A stretch of DNA of 64,000 nucleotides from Xenopus tropicalis (lineage: Eukaryota > Chordata > Amphibia > Anura > Pipidae). Below, piece by piece: positions 28,101 through 39,236 of this stretch. A program made the position numbers and the translations under genes. The notes beneath the pieces are model-generated. The model ran no database searches, had not been told where the DNA came from, and saw nothing but the letters and a program-made list of their open reading frames with translations. How positions within the stretch are numbered: position 1 is the stretch's first letter; each line of letters begins with the position of its first letter. The stretch spans positions 77,554,910 through 77,618,909 of the forward strand of contig NC_030683.2 in assembly GCF_000004195.4 (NCBI RefSeq). Direction: 5' to 3'.

Positions 28101-30527
28101 AGTATACAATTAATTTATATGGGGGTTACACTTGTAATCTTCCCACCAAGAGCAGTGACTATAATAGCTGCGTAACAGTAAATGTAGGAACGACTTGGAT
28201 ATTATAGAACAGTGGAACATATTGATTTACAGCTCAGTATCATGGCTGTAACTTCCCAGCATCTCAGGAGCCAACACCAATGTATAAGACAGAGCTCTAG
28301 GAACATGGTATGCTGCTGGGTGCCACCAGATATGCCCTGAGTTGATTACCTTGGACTACTCTACACTGCCAAAAGGAACTATGTAATTATAGGAAAAGAA
28401 TCTATGATCTGAAAACCTGTTATCCAGAGAGCTTCAAAACATGGCAGATATTTCCAGTTGTGTCCTATTTACATGGTTCTTAATTTGTGACTGATTAGTT
28501 TTTTTTTCTATGGAGATCCCAAGGGCAAGGACAACACCAGTGAAGTCCCCATCCTTGCGGAGTTTCAAGCCTGATTGATACATATCTGGTTGTATAAAGG
28601 AATAAAATAGTATGTTCACTGTTTTTTAAAAGTTTACCTTTTTAAAAAAAAAAAGTCCATATTCGACCTCTTGTTGATTTGAAAGGAAACATATTGGATA
28701 AATGGGAAAAAAACTAATTTTTTTAGGCAGTTATGAATATTATGTGGTGCTGTTTTCACTTTCAGCTAAAAATGAATCCTATCTATAAAAATGGCCCCTT
28801 TATTGGAGCTCCCTATAGATTCTATCAGTTCTCTGTCCCTGTTTCAAATGAAGGGTGGGCGTGTCCTAGCAGTCCCTGCCAGAAGCACAGCAGGAGGGGG
28901 TTAGCCAATCACAGCCTTGCAGTCGCACAAGCAAAGGAGTATGCACATTATGTTTTAGGTTTCAGTACCAGCCCAAGGCAACCACAGCCTTTTAGCAGTG
29001 AAGATCTGTGCCTCCAAAAATGCCCCCAGTAGCTCCCCAACTTCTTTTCTACCGATTTACAATACACGCTCTGTGATGCTGTCAGATACTAAGCTTAGGG
29101 ACTGACACACAGTATACTGTTCATACAGAATATAAAATGTCACAAAACAAGGCCAATCATTTTTTTTGTTTTCTCATTACATGGCAGCACTGAAACAACT
29201 GCAGTTAGCATCAGAATGTAATAATCGCCCCTGTAACATGAGCTTCCATGACAGGCAAATCAAATTTTATGCTTAATTTGAGACAACCACTAAGCTGCCC
29301 AGAGCACACTGAGCATGTGCATGTCACTGACACTACCTGAATACAAGACGGGGAGCTTGTATCCAGTTGGGGTTTTAGGGTTAAGTTCTCCTTCATGGAC
29401 CAGGCTAAGACCATGTCTAATTCAAGGTGAATTCTTCACAGTATAAAATCTCAAATGCATGCATAAAAAGCAGTTTATAAATGTATGGCCAGATCTGACT
29501 TAAGTTCTAGTTTTGCAGGAACAGAAGTGAAAGATAAAGAGCACTCACGGAATTCACTGTTGTGCTTTCTTAAATGCTTGTTAAGGAAGAAGAGCCAGAT
29601 ATAAGTAACATGGAAGTAGATTATGATTTCTTCCAACAGAAGGTGTGGCCATTACTGGCGCATAGAGTGCCAGCTTTTGAATCCCTAAAGGTAAGTCTTT
29701 GGTGATTTTAAGCATAATAAAACAACTGGCTAGTTATAGGACACAGAAAACATTTTTTTTTTTTAGTATTTTTTATTTTATAAACAATAGTTTTCTCCTT
29801 AACAATGGGATTAGGCACGCAAAGTTAGAATGATATGTTTAATCATAAATTCTTACTGCTTTTCCATGCCAGAAATAAGCATTTATTTGTTTGGAAAACA
29901 ATTGTAATTTCTGTTGGATTGGAGACCACAGTTCCAATTTCCAAGTATCTATCATCAATACTTTGTATGTATGGGAAGGGCAAGAATGGTTGACCTGAAA
30001 TTAACAGGGACCATGCCTTCATTGCTTTTTATTTTTTATCTTTATTTTGCATGTTTGACCAGCCTATGAATTTTAACCTTGCAAATGTGTACAATATAAA
30101 CTTTATAGCCCTTAATCTGTCTCTACAGTAATGGGTATATTTATCATGCCGTGTAAAAAGTGAAGTGAAACATTACCGGTAATTTATTGCCTTGCACTGA
30201 ACCAGTTTGTTGCTTACCTCCTTATGGACATATGGTTTTTTTTAATATTAAATATGTTTTCTTTTTTACAAGGTTAAAACAGCTTGGGCTGGATATTATG
30301 ATTACAATACCTACGATCAGAATGGGGTGGTGGGAATGCATCCACTTGTAAACAACTTATTCTTTGCCACTGGGTTCAGTGGCCATGGCTTGCAGCACTC
30401 GCCTGCTGTGGGACGCGCAGTGGCCGAGCTCATTGTGGATGGAAGCTTCCAGACTATTGATCTCAGCTCTTTTTCGTTCAGGCGTTTTGTCTCTGAGGAG
30501 CCTCTTTTGGAGCGGAACATAGTGTGA
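19125..30527 (+). CDS. foxred1: FOXRED1, mitochondrial FAD-dependent oxidoreductase, complete, 11 coding exons
   Basis: Assembly factor for mitochondrial complex I, a DAO-family FAD protein of the matrix and inner membrane. Coding exons: 19125-19263, 20384-20604, 23208-23318, 25813-25931, 26114-26208, 26598-26699, 26923-26999, 27419-27579, 27941-28070, 29586-29690, 30273-30527. Joined frames total 1,515 nt, 504 aa against about 486 in human. The N terminus is arginine/lysine-rich with few acids, as for a presequence. [11 protein letters not shown] (dinucleotide-binding GxGxxG at 88-93) is in exon 2; INAAGAW in exon 8; [10 protein letters not shown] near the C terminus. An alternative start is M6 at 19,140. 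Intron 1 uses a GC donor (AAAG/GCAAGT); the others are GT/AG. Exon 6 ends at the second of two possible donors (GTACTT) because the first (GTAACA) would break the frame. Intron 3 contains a Tc1/mariner element. It is convergent with the photolyase gene. Confidence 0.95.
19770..19945 (+). repeat. L2-like LINE/SINE 3' tail with TAATG repeats (FOXRED1 intron 1)
   Basis: Contains CCTCTTGTATCGGTAACTG, TTATTGTACAGCGCTGTGG and GGCGCTTTATAAATAAATG, followed by a TAATG-type simple tail. The same sequence occurs at 38,350-38,490. It resembles the 3' end of the L2-like LINE at 54,965-56,912 (AAGTGCCACAAGGGTACGCAGCGCTGTAC read on the other strand). Confidence 0.6.
20722..20969. mobile_element. hAT-like MITE (TAGGGATGCACC termini) in FOXRED1 intron 2
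   Basis: Begins TAGGGATTCACTGAGTCC and ends GGATTTGGTGCATCCCTA, giving inverted termini. GATTCGGCCGAATCC lies inside. No target duplication is clear, and there is no coding capacity. Confidence 0.55.
22038..22422. mobile_element. TTAA-flanked palindromic MITE in FOXRED1 intron 2
   Basis: TTAA borders both ends (ATTAAAGGAAAAGGAAAGG on the left, CTTTCCTTGTCCTTTAA on the right). The arms carry AAAGTCACCTGGGGATGCC against GGCACCCCCAAGTGACTT, and CCCCGGGCTGGTGCCCC against its inverted copy. The centre holds two inverted CGCGCACATGCGCAGTAG blocks. Same family as 4,383-4,790. Confidence 0.7.
23684..24232. mobile_element. TTAA-flanked MITE nested in the Tc1/mariner element
   Basis: TTAA lies at 23,680-23,683 and 24,233-24,236. 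Ends AGGAACAGTAACACAAAATT and AATTTTGTGTTAGATTTCCT are inverted. Removing it restores continuous Tc1 sequence with one TTAA. This fits piggyBac or Kolobok target choice; the superfamily is unresolved. Confidence 0.75.
24293..25314 (+). pseudogene. Tc1-type DD34E transposase, disrupted
   Basis: The N terminus [19 protein letters not shown] begins a paired-like helix-turn-helix DNA-binding region with a GRPK hook near 24,470. There the frame is lost by one base and continues in the next frame ([15 protein letters not shown]). A TGA at 24,724-24,726 interrupts just before the catalytic domain. The remainder is open from 24,736 to 25,311 and shows [11 protein letters not shown] (first D), LQQDNDPKH (second D) and [11 protein letters not shown] (E), with exactly 34 residues between the second D and the E. 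The two lesions make this copy inactive, but the catalytic residues are intact, implying a fairly young insertion. Confidence 0.88.
26271..26510. mobile_element. CAGGTATGGGACC-type MITE in FOXRED1 intron 5
   Basis: Shares CTGTTATCCAGAATGCTTGG, TTCCGGATAAGTGG, GTCTATGGGAGATGGC and terminal GCCATACCTG with the TA-flanked copy at 36,577-36,904. The left end is eroded. Confidence 0.6.
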
Positions 30528-30586
30528 GGTAATGACTACTTCAATTAAAGGACATGCCAACCCCAAAAAATATTTTTTTGCCTAAT

Positions 30587-30796
30587 AAGGGTGAAGACAC
30601 ATGGAGCTACTAGTAGCAGCTACTTGTTGTGGCTACTAAAATAGACAGTGCTGATCATTTACTGATAATTGTCTCTTTGTGTTGTAGCAGAGGCAATTCT
30701 CAGTATTGTCAGGGTATCTTCTGGGGTTTAGTAGCCGTGAAAAAGTAGCTGCTAGTAGTAGATCCATGTGTAGCTCCATGTGTCTTCACCCTAAAA
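30587..30796. mobile_element. Palindromic MITE with TAA target duplication, 3' of FOXRED1
   Basis: Left end GGGTGAAGACACATGGAGCT and right end AGCTCCATGTGTCTTCACCC are inverted. TAA precedes the left end and follows the right end, as for Harbinger-type insertion. It lies about 60 bp beyond the FOXRED1 stop and probably within its 3' UTR. Confidence 0.7.
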
Positions 30797-30983
30797 GAAC
30801 CAAATTCAAAGCAACTTTCCAATATGAATTTGTTACAAAGTTTTAGTTCTTTAAAAGTTATTAGTATATGTAATTGCTGTCAAAAGCAGCTTTTGCTTAA
30901 AGGGAAACTATACCCCCAAACAATGTAGGTCTCTAAAAATATATTGCATAAATAAGCTCATATGTAAAACCCTGCTTCATCTA

Positions 30984-30989
30984 AATAAA
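30984..30989 (+). terminator. Candidate polyadenylation signal of FOXRED1
   Basis: AATAAA about 455 bp after the stop, supplied by the outer TTAA MITE. An ATTAAA at 30,544-30,549 is only 17 bp after the stop. The real end is unknown. Confidence 0.3.
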
Positions 30990-32319
30990 CCATTTTCATA
31001 AAATATTCTTTTTTTACTAGTATGGGTAATCCTAAAAAGAAAATTGCCATTTTTAGAATTAAGGGCTGCCTCCTAGGATCAATAGGATTCACAGTGCACA
31101 CAAACAAGCCAAGGCCCACATACATGCTAAGTCGTATCAGCCAATTGATGGACAGAGTTCTGCTTTTTGCTTTCACACTACTTCGTGTTACAATTAGAGT
31201 TGCATTATTTCCTGTCAGGTGATCTCAACTTCTGTGGTGCCCAGGGCTGGAATTTCTCTAGCATACACAGTTGAGGGCCACTCCCCCTTTTTAAACTGCA
31301 CCCACTTCAAACCACACCCATGTTATCACAAGAGCTTTTAAGACCATGCCCACATTAACAGTAGTAGCGCAGAAATAACCCAAACGCTGGGTACTCACTG
31401 CTGGGATATCAACCATCATTTATAAGTGGAAGAATTATATCATGTCATATTAAGACAAACCCTTAAATCCATATGCCTCTTGCTCCCCTGTGGATAGCAC
31501 AGCAACCCCCAGCACATAATTACACACCTTAGGGACCATTTAATGGCTATTTCTCTTACAGGTGTCGGACACAGGGACCATGGGTATAGTATCTACCAGC
31601 AGGAGGCAGGACACTAGAATAGGAAGAAGCCCCTCCTCCCTGGTACTATACCCTCCGTCACTTCCTGAGTGAGCCAGTTTTTTCTAGTGTCCTCAGGAGA
31701 CAGGATCTCTCAATCATCCTCCATTGATTTTCTTCGCCCAGATTGAATCTGGCACCAGGGGTTGACCTACAGGGGCCTCACCAAGGGCTTCCTACACAGG
31801 CTCCCCCCTACGTGGGACTACGCACACTGGGGCCAGTAAGATTCCCTTGGAGTGGGCCAGTCAGAGATCCCTGCCTCTACCCATGAGCGCAGAAGCTGTC
31901 CAGTGCTGCATGTGCCAGAATCCAGGACATCCAGGTCAGCAACCTGCCCAGCCTCCCGGTCTCTTCTCTGCCTGTTCGCCTCCCTTGCGTTCCACCCTCC
32001 TTCGCGCCCATGACGTCATTGCGCGACCCCTGATCTTCGGGCGTTTCTCCTTCGCGCCATTTGGGCCCGCTCTCCATCCTGAACGGTGCTGCCTGGCGCA
32101 GTACCGCAATCTTTCACGGGGAAGGACTCAGCGCTACCTGTCTGAACGCGGTCACTCCGCCTGCCATCCGGGGACCACCAGTTCACACGGACAGAGAACG
32201 CAGGCAATACACAGGAAAGGAGGTACCTGCGCGGGGGGGGGCAGGCAAGCAGGGGGAGATCAGGCACAGGCCTAGGGCTGGTTAGGCAGGCTTTGGCCAT
32301 TATTCCTTCATTTGCTCTT

Positions 32320-33220
32320 CCTAGCAATCTAGCATGATCCTGACATGGGCACTGTATATTGGTTGGCACGGTACTCAGGTACAGTGCACAGCCTTGGTGT
32401 ACTTGAAACTGCACTTGGCACTGTTATTATGGCACTGTAATTATACAGCCTGACCATGCTTGGCTCTGTACTTGGCACTGAAATTTTTCAGCCTGACCAT
32501 GCCTGGCACAGTACTTGGCACTGTAATTATCCTGACCATGCTTGTCACAGCACTTGACACTGTACTGGCACTGTCATTATACAGCCTCACCATGCTTGGC
32601 ACTGTAATTATACAGCTTGACCATGCTTGTCACTGCACCTGGCACTGTAGTTATACAGCCTGACCATGCTTGGCACTGTAATTATACAGCCTGAACATGC
32701 TTGGCACTGTACTTTGCACTGTAATTATACAGCCTGACCATGCTTGTCACTGCACTTGGCACTGTAATTATACAGCCTGACCATGCTTGTCACTGCACTT
32801 GGCACTGTAATTATACAGCCTCGCCATGTTTGGCACTACCCTTGGTAATTGGCAGTGTTCTACACAGCCTTACCATACCTGGCACTGTACTTGGCACAGT
32901 ATCCACACAGCCTGGGCTTACTTGACTCTGTACTTGGCCTGATACTTGGCTCTGTACCTACTCAGCCCTGGCATACTTGGCACGGTACTGGCACTGTACT
33001 CGGTAATCTGTCACGGTACCCGGCAAGGTACATAACACGGTACCTAACGCAGTACTTCACTGCCTCGGCACTGTCCTGGCACTCCATCTTGGCACTGTGC
33101 TAGCACCGCCCTGCCATGCCAGTTGGCTCCAGGCTGGCACTACTCCGGCACCGTGCTGACACTACTCTCAGCAACTTGTTGCTATTAGGCATTGTATTTA
33201 CACTGTACTAGGCACTGTAC
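32320..33220. repeat. Minisatellite, ~31-bp units, inside the DIRS-like element
   Basis: Repeats of CTTGGCACTGTAATTATACA followed by GCCTGACCATG, clean between about 32,430 and 32,830, then degrading into GGCACTGTAC-type variants. Open frames here (ALYLALKF, LGTVIIL) are products of the repeat. Confidence 0.85.
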
Positions 33221-36200
33221 TGCCTATTCACCAGCACGGTATTACTACGCTACCGACCTCATACCGCATTGTGCTCATAATTCAAGGGATCTTCTACCTC
33301 CTCTCAGGTAAAATACCCAACACGCACCAAGTGTGGCAACGCCTTCCGTCAGACTGAAAAGAACCCCTGTTCTCTGCCTCTTCGACTCCTGGTCGAGGCT
33401 TCCTCCTAGATCAGGGATTACCCTAGCCTGCCACTTCTGAAAGTTCCGAGGGTGGCTCCAGCTCTGGTAACGGCGCAAGATGATCAAGCGCAGGCCTTCA
33501 CCTCCAGTACGGATTCCCCCCGTACGGGCTGCCCAGCTTCCACTGGCATACCAAGGGTCACCGCGCACCTGGATAAGTTATTGGACAGGCTGGGTCGAAC
33601 AGGTCCCAATGGGCTGAATTCTCAGTGCCAAATGTCCCATCTCCAGGAAGAGTTAGCGACATGGTCCTGCCTCTGAAAGGATCATTCATCAAGTGATGGA
33701 GAACTCTCCTCCGATGACCTTAGGGGTCAGAAGACCCCTCATTGCATCGGTCATCCCCTTAAAGTCATGGAATTCTCCCAGGATCCTTCCCACTCTCTCT
33801 TCAAGCGTAAGAAGAGGATACCTTCGGCATTCCATCCCACGAACAATTGGAATACCTCATATAATCTGAGCGGGATCATCAGATAATGACTTCAAGCCAA
33901 CCGACGTTTCCAACATTGTTATTCCTTCCCGCAGTACGGTTGGGGAAATAGTCCGTCACCCCCTCTGTGGCCTCAAATTCCAAGATCACACCTCTCCCAG
34001 GATTCCATGAACATGAGAATGGAGGAATTCCTTAGTTTCCAACACCGGGTTCCCAATAATAGCTGCAAAGAATCCCTTAAACCATCACAGGTGCTTAGCC
34101 GCACACGGCTCTCTCGGTAGCAGCCTGCCATCCACGTGGCTCCATCTATGGTCAGCCAACCTTCCTCTAGGAAGTCGCTCACCACCAGGTTACCCAGGGC
34201 AGGTTCTGGTCCGGACCAGAACTTGATAAGAAAACCTGACAAGTTACAAAAAAAAAAAATGGGCATTCTCCCTCCCCAACCTAAGACCAGGACTTCCCCT
34301 CGTCGGGGGCCTTCCTTCTCCCAAGGGCTCCAAGGCTTCCTATCCCAGAGATCATTCCTCACAAATTACCTCGGCTAGGCCCCGGTTTCTAACCGCTCCT
34401 AGTTCTCCTGGCAGGTAAACCACCAGCCAAACCCTCCGACAAGTCCTCCTCAGCAGGACTATCCCTCTGGGAAAGTCACAATCCTATAGGAGACAGACTC
34501 CATCCCTACAGGACAGTAAGCTAGTATCTTCGCAATACACTGTCTAGAACTCTTGTACAGTCCGCCAACCAGGTCCTTCATGTCCTGAACATCTTGGGAT
34601 CACCACAAACGACAGCATTCCTTGCCATCATCCAGGACTCATTGCTCCGAGGTGGGATAACACCAGTACCTCCAGGCCCAAGGTCCTGAGGTCCTTCTCC
34701 ACCTCTTCCCGGTTCCAGAGCAGGATGGACTCCTTCATTCAGTATTGGACCAGATACTCTCAGCTCCTTCTTCGCTCCCCAATGGAAATACGGCACCTAC
34801 GGTCCAGAAGCTCCTCCTCCAGATTACTGCCCTCCCCTTCGGACTAAATCTGACACTCGGCATGAGCCTCTCACACACTGTCTTGTTCGCACTTCATCCA
34901 TGCGTTCACTGGGTTCAGATGCAGTTCTATTCCCACAGTTTCCATCACACAGTCTCCCCTACGCGATCTGCAGTGGAACATCCTAGATCTGTGGAACTGC
35001 TGAAGTCTTTCCCAAGGATCTAGATCCTACCCAAAACGTGAGTTTCCCTCATGTGGTGCCTCGACTCATCTCATCAGTCAGGGGGTGGGTCCCCTTGAAC
35101 CACAATGGCGGCTCCTGCCTCGGACGCCAGCCTAAAGGGTTGAGGCCTAGTTCCGGACCAGCCTTGGCTCATGGGGCCTAGTCGCCTCGGAAACACGGCA
35201 CCCGATCCACATTCGGGAGATCTGGACAGCCTGCCTGGCTACCCTTCACCTCCTAGGAGATCAGGCCACTTAGTCCAGCCAGACTAAGTCTCACGATAAC
35301 CTGTCAAAATGAGCAAAGTGGAACGCGGAGTTGACAAACCTTCCAGGAAGTCAACTGAATTCTCAATTGGTCAAAACTACAGACTCAAGATCCACACAGC
35401 CAGTCAGCAACAATTGGATCCAGGAGATGGCCCCCAAGTTCCTAAGCGTCAGTACATGGTGGGCCGATGGGGTCTCCCAGAAGTGGACCGCATGTTTCCT
35501 CGTCTGAACCGCACGTTCCTCTATTCATGGCCAGGTATCGGAACCCCCTAGTCCTGATGGCAGTCCCCCGAACGGCCACGGGATCTGCATACTGCGTGCC
35601 TGCTCCTCCCTTTCCCTTCTGCCAGAGTCACTAGGAAAAACTGTGGGAGACATGCACAGTCATCCCAGTGGCCCCCTCCTTAGCCGGAGGGCCTCGTTCA
35701 CCGACGGTGCCTCTCAGCAAGTCAGATCCTGGCACCTTCCTCAGAACCCGACTTCTCATCTGTACTAAGATGGCGGCCCGGAAACCGGTACCCCAGGAAC
35801 CTACCACTGTGTTTGGAAATTCCCTAAGGACTGGTGCGACTCTTCTGGTCATTCGTCCAGGTTTCTCTCGTCTCGCGGATTATGTCCCTCATAGGGTTTC
35901 GACTTGGGTTTTCCCGGGGATCCCTTAAATCCCAAATCTGCTCTGCTTGCCTCCTTCAACAACGACTGGCTACTAACATAGCCATCCTTCTTCAAGGGGC
36001 CCCGCGGGTACCTCCTTCTGCGATCCCAATTCTCCCTGGGACCTTAATCTCGTTCTCCCATCTCCGCCTTTACCTAACCAAGAATTCCTCCCAACTTGTT
36101 TCCCAGATGGTTCCTCCTACACGGACATCTTCATTACGTCCTTGCCCCCAACCATCTTCTTCTAAGGAAGTGGCCTTACACTCCCTTCACCGGTTGGGGC

Positions 36201-36576
36201 TCGGAATCTCTAACCATTCCGGACCCAGCTCATACGTCAATCGGCCTCCCTCTTCACTTGCCGTCTGGGACCCAGACAGGTTCTCAGGCCATAAAAGCCA
36301 CAATATCTCGCCGGATTAGGGAAGTCATCCGCAGAACATACATTACCAGAGGGAAGTCACCGTCTCTCAGCATAAAGCTCATTCCACTAGGGGTTTTGGC
36401 ACCCTTTGGGCATTCAGGAACAAGGCCTAAGCCGACCAAGTCTGCATGGCCACTACGTGGTCCTCTATCCACTCCTTACCAAACCTCGTCAGGAAGTGAC
36501 GGGAGGTATAGTACCAGGGAGGAGGGGCTTCTTCCTCTTCTTCCTATTCTAGTGTCCTGCCTCCTGCTGGTAGATA

Positions 36577-36904
36577 CAGGTATCGGACCCCTTATCCGGA
36601 AACCCGTTATCCAGAAAGCTCCGAATTACGGAATGCCCGTCTCCCATAGACTCCATTTTAATCAAATAATTCAAAATTTTAAAACTGATTTCCTTTTTCT
36701 ATGTAGAAATAAAACAGAACCTTTTAATTGATCCCAACTAAGATATAATTAATCCTTATTGGATGCAAAACAATCCTATTTGGTTTAATTAATGTTTTAT
36801 TGATTTTTTAGTAGACTTAAGGTACTGAGATCCAAATTACGGAAAGACCCCTTATCCGGAATACCCTTGGTCCCGAGCATTCTGGATAATGGGTCCCATA
36901 CCTG
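36577..36904. mobile_element. TA-flanked MITE inserted in the right DIRS inverted repeat
   Basis: TA at 36,575-36,576 and 36,905-36,906 flanks CAGGTATCGGACCCC ... GGGTCCCATACCTG. Excising it with one TA restores GTAGATACTATACCC, exactly the sequence in the left DIRS repeat. Two further TTATCCGGA blocks lie inside. This copy proves the insertion order. Confidence 0.88.
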
Positions 36905-37422
36905 TACTATACCCATGGTCCCTGTGTCCCACAGACGTCCTAAGAGAAAAGGATTTAACGGTGAGTTATCACAAAATCTCCTTTTCCAACTGCTAACAAA
37001 CCCCTGCCAGGTTAATCTCCCACAGGCAGCATAGGGCAGGCAGAGTATGGCACACACAGGCAGTCCATAAAGGGACACAATGCTGCACTGCTCCTACAGT
37101 CTGTCTGTGATGTGAATTAATGAACAATGTGGATGATTACAGCCTGAGGTGTGAAAAAAACAGTGGATGAACAATGCAGGGATTAAAAGATGTGAACAGT
37201 ACATGGGATTACATGTTTATACAATACAGGGCAATTACAGCCTGAATCCGAGGTGTAAACCATGCAGGCGGCCAGTTAATCTCAGTATTGATTCAATTTA
37301 AAGTTTACACAAAGGTAAACCATCAAAGCAGCCAGACAGGTGGGGGGCCACACCCAGTGGGTCGTGAGCCACATGCAATATTTACTAGTACATATATTCC
37401 AGTTTGGCAAGATTCTTTAATA

Positions 37423-37608
37423 CAGTGGTTCTCAACCTGTGGGTCGGGACCCCTTTGGGGGTCGAACGACCCTTTCACAGGAGCCGCCTAAGACCATCGG
37501 AAAAAACATATTTCCGTTGGTCTTAGGAATAATTTCATGGTTGGGGGTCACCACAACATGAGGAACTGTATTAAAGGGTCGCAGCATTAGGAAGCTTGAG
37601 AACCACTG
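37423..37608. mobile_element. SPIN-like hAT MITE with perfect 8-bp target duplication
   Basis: Flanked by CTTTAATA at 37,415-37,422 and 37,609-37,616. Termini are CAGTGGTTCTCAACC and GCTTGAGAACCACTG. The interior has GGGTCGAACGACCCTTTCAC, a CATATTTCCGTTGGTCTTAG stem and GGTTGGGGGTCACCACAAC. It is longer and better preserved than the copy at 8,136-8,301. Confidence 0.88.
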
Positions 37609-37680
37609 CTTTAATAGGTCACTAAACATAATATAAACTGTTGGTTAAGTATTTATTCTTGGGGTACAGTTTTCCTTTAA

Positions 37681-39236
37681 GTCATGGTTTCATTTTTGCA
37701 ACTTTGTTTAAAAAAATCATGTCAGCTCCCACAAAGACAGGTCTGACACTGCTGGCTTGAATTACATTGTTTCAAAAGTCAGAGCCACCAGGGCAGAGAA
37801 ATGTGTAATGTGTATACTACAAAATTTATGTTTGCTTTTATTAGGCAAAAAATATTTTTTGGTTGACATGCTTTGTGCTTTAATAAATATCACAAATTTA
37901 ATCTTTGAAAACTCAAATTTGAATTTGCAGCTTTTGCCTTTAAAAACTTGAGTTGCGGTACAAACTTGAATTTGAATTCTGATAAATCTGCCCCATAATG
38001 TTCTTTGTTAGGGCTAAGCTAAAACTGAGCTTAAGCTCTTGCTAATGTTTGATTAACATTTTAATTGGTTAACTAGTAACGCAAGGTTAGTCCTGTAGTA
38101 AATTAACTGTTCTTGTGTGGTGCGAAGATCAGCAGCTTAGTATAGTTACCTTTTAAATGTTAATTTATTATGAAGGAGCATATGTAGGCGAAGGTGAAAT
38201 GAGTTTTATAAACGGACCTTCCTCCAATCTGTTAGCTCTTGCCATTATGACTGTTTAAGCACAATGGGCAATTGTGTGGCTTTGTTGGCAAAGAAAGTCC
38301 ATATTTGAGAGGCAGGTGATAGACTGTAGAGAATAACTTATCAGTTTCAATGGAAAGCTCTCTTCACCTCTTGTATCGGTTATTGATTGCTTTATGTTAC
38401 TCTGTATGTCCAATGTATGAAACCCACTTATTGTACAGCGCTGCGGAATATGTTGGCACTTTATAAATAACTGTTAATAATAATAATATTCTGGACCAAG
38501 GGGGTCAGGCATGTGTCTCTCGGAAACATAATGAGCATTTCAGAGCATCTAACCAACAACTCATGGGTTCACCCATAAGTGCCTGTTATTGCCATTAAAA
38601 TAGACAGACGGAGCAATTTTGAGCAATGTCACATGCCAACAATTTGCTCCTGAACCACCCATGGGCAATTTCCCTAAAAGAAAATATTAAATATTTTTAC
38701 ACTTACAGGTTTGCCCAGTATGATGTATAATATTATAATATTTCCTGGTGCTACTGGCCTATATTATCTCTGAAATTGCTTTTCCCTTTCTAGGCTCTGC
38801 ACTGCTGGTTTTGCTTTTTGGAAAAATGTAGCAGAAGGAAGCTGATTAAGAAATCTATAAGAAAGTATTCAAGGCATTTTTTGGAATTGGAGTTTTGTCT
38901 GGAGGAGAACTGGCATCTGCTACCCTTTTTCAATGATCAAAACTAGAGTTGCAGAAAGACAAATACTGCTTAAATATCAATATTACATTTACAAATACCT
39001 TTAAAACCACTGTAAATGTACAAATGTATATTGTTGAAAAATTGCATTTTTTCATTATGGATCCCCCTCCCTTTAGTAGTGTGTGTGCACAGGGCCATAG
39101 TACAGTCTCAAATGTCAACAGAAGATTGTCTAGAAGGTTATCATGTGGGCAGAACATTTTTTGGAGGAGGGACAAAACACTTTAAATCATGCTCTTGCGC
39201 ATTTAAAAGCATTCACCTAGCATGTGTGACAGTGTT
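37681..39236. other. Intergenic DNA, no recognised gene
   Basis: Apart from the L2-like tail at 38,350-38,490 I see no coding exon or bounded repeat between the outer MITE and the CTCGAGTATAAGCC repeat. Short frames here lack splice context and family resemblance. Confidence 0.4.
38350..38490 (+). repeat. L2-like LINE/SINE 3' tail with TAA simple repeat
   Basis: Contains CCTCTTGTATCGGTTATTG, TTATTGTACAGCGCTGCGG and GGCACTTTATAAATAACTG, then (TAA)n. A copy of the 19,770-19,945 sequence. Confidence 0.6.

Larger units (their letters stand above)
31545..36950 (+). mobile_element. DIRS-like tyrosine-recombinase retrotransposon with inverted terminal repeats, degenerate
   Basis: Left and right ends are inverted copies for more than 100 bp: GGACACAGGGACCATGGG, GCAGGAGGCAGGACACTAG and AGCCCCTCCTCCCTGGTACT appear at both ends in opposite orientation. 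Plus-strand frame fragments fit the 3' half of a DIRS element. Near 35,450-35,550, RWGLPEVDRMFPRLNRTF resembles the RNase H to linker region. Near 36,028, CCCTGGGACCTTAATCTCG reads PWDLNLVL. At 36,310-36,480, RIREVIRRTYITRGK followed by an ATTW-like motif resembles the end of the tyrosine recombinase. No frame is intact and the reverse transcriptase is not recognisable to me. A ~31-bp minisatellite occupies 32,320-33,220. No target duplication is seen, as expected for DIRS. Confidence 0.72.
31221..37377 (-). mobile_element. hAT-like element (inverse copy of 43,882-45,033), split by the DIRS-like insertion
   Basis: The left part (about 31,223-31,545) contains CAACTTCTGTGGTGCC, GAATTTCTCTAG and CATAATTACACACCTTAGGGACC, the reverse complement of 44,700-45,025. 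The right part (about 36,965-37,375) contains CTAACAAACCCCTGCCAGG, a remnant of the GGCAGAGTATGGCACACACAGG minisatellite and CCAGACAGGTGGGGGGCC, the reverse complement of 43,882-44,250. Both ends are slightly eroded. Confidence 0.7.
30901..37676. mobile_element. Outer TTAA MITE, split by nested insertions
   Basis: The left end is TTAA then AGGGAAACTATACCCCCAA. The right end reads GGGGTACAGTTTTCCT then TTAA (37,677-37,680), giving inverted termini about 6.8 kb apart. The left half (to about 31,220) and right half (from about 37,378) join into the colinear sequence seen at 11,945-12,400. Everything between came later: a hAT-like element, the DIRS-like element within it, and a SPIN-like element in the right half. 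Confidence 0.7.

Noticed and set aside
31847..32414. Overlapping GC-rich frames of 66-142 codons
   Set aside because: Lie in the left part of the DIRS-like element, overlap on both strands and show no clear Gag or zinc-knuckle pattern.
36096..36731. 211-codon plus frame as an intact gene
   Set aside because: It mixes recombinase-like remnant sequence with out-of-frame DIRS sequence and runs into the inserted MITE; it is a broken mobile-element gene.
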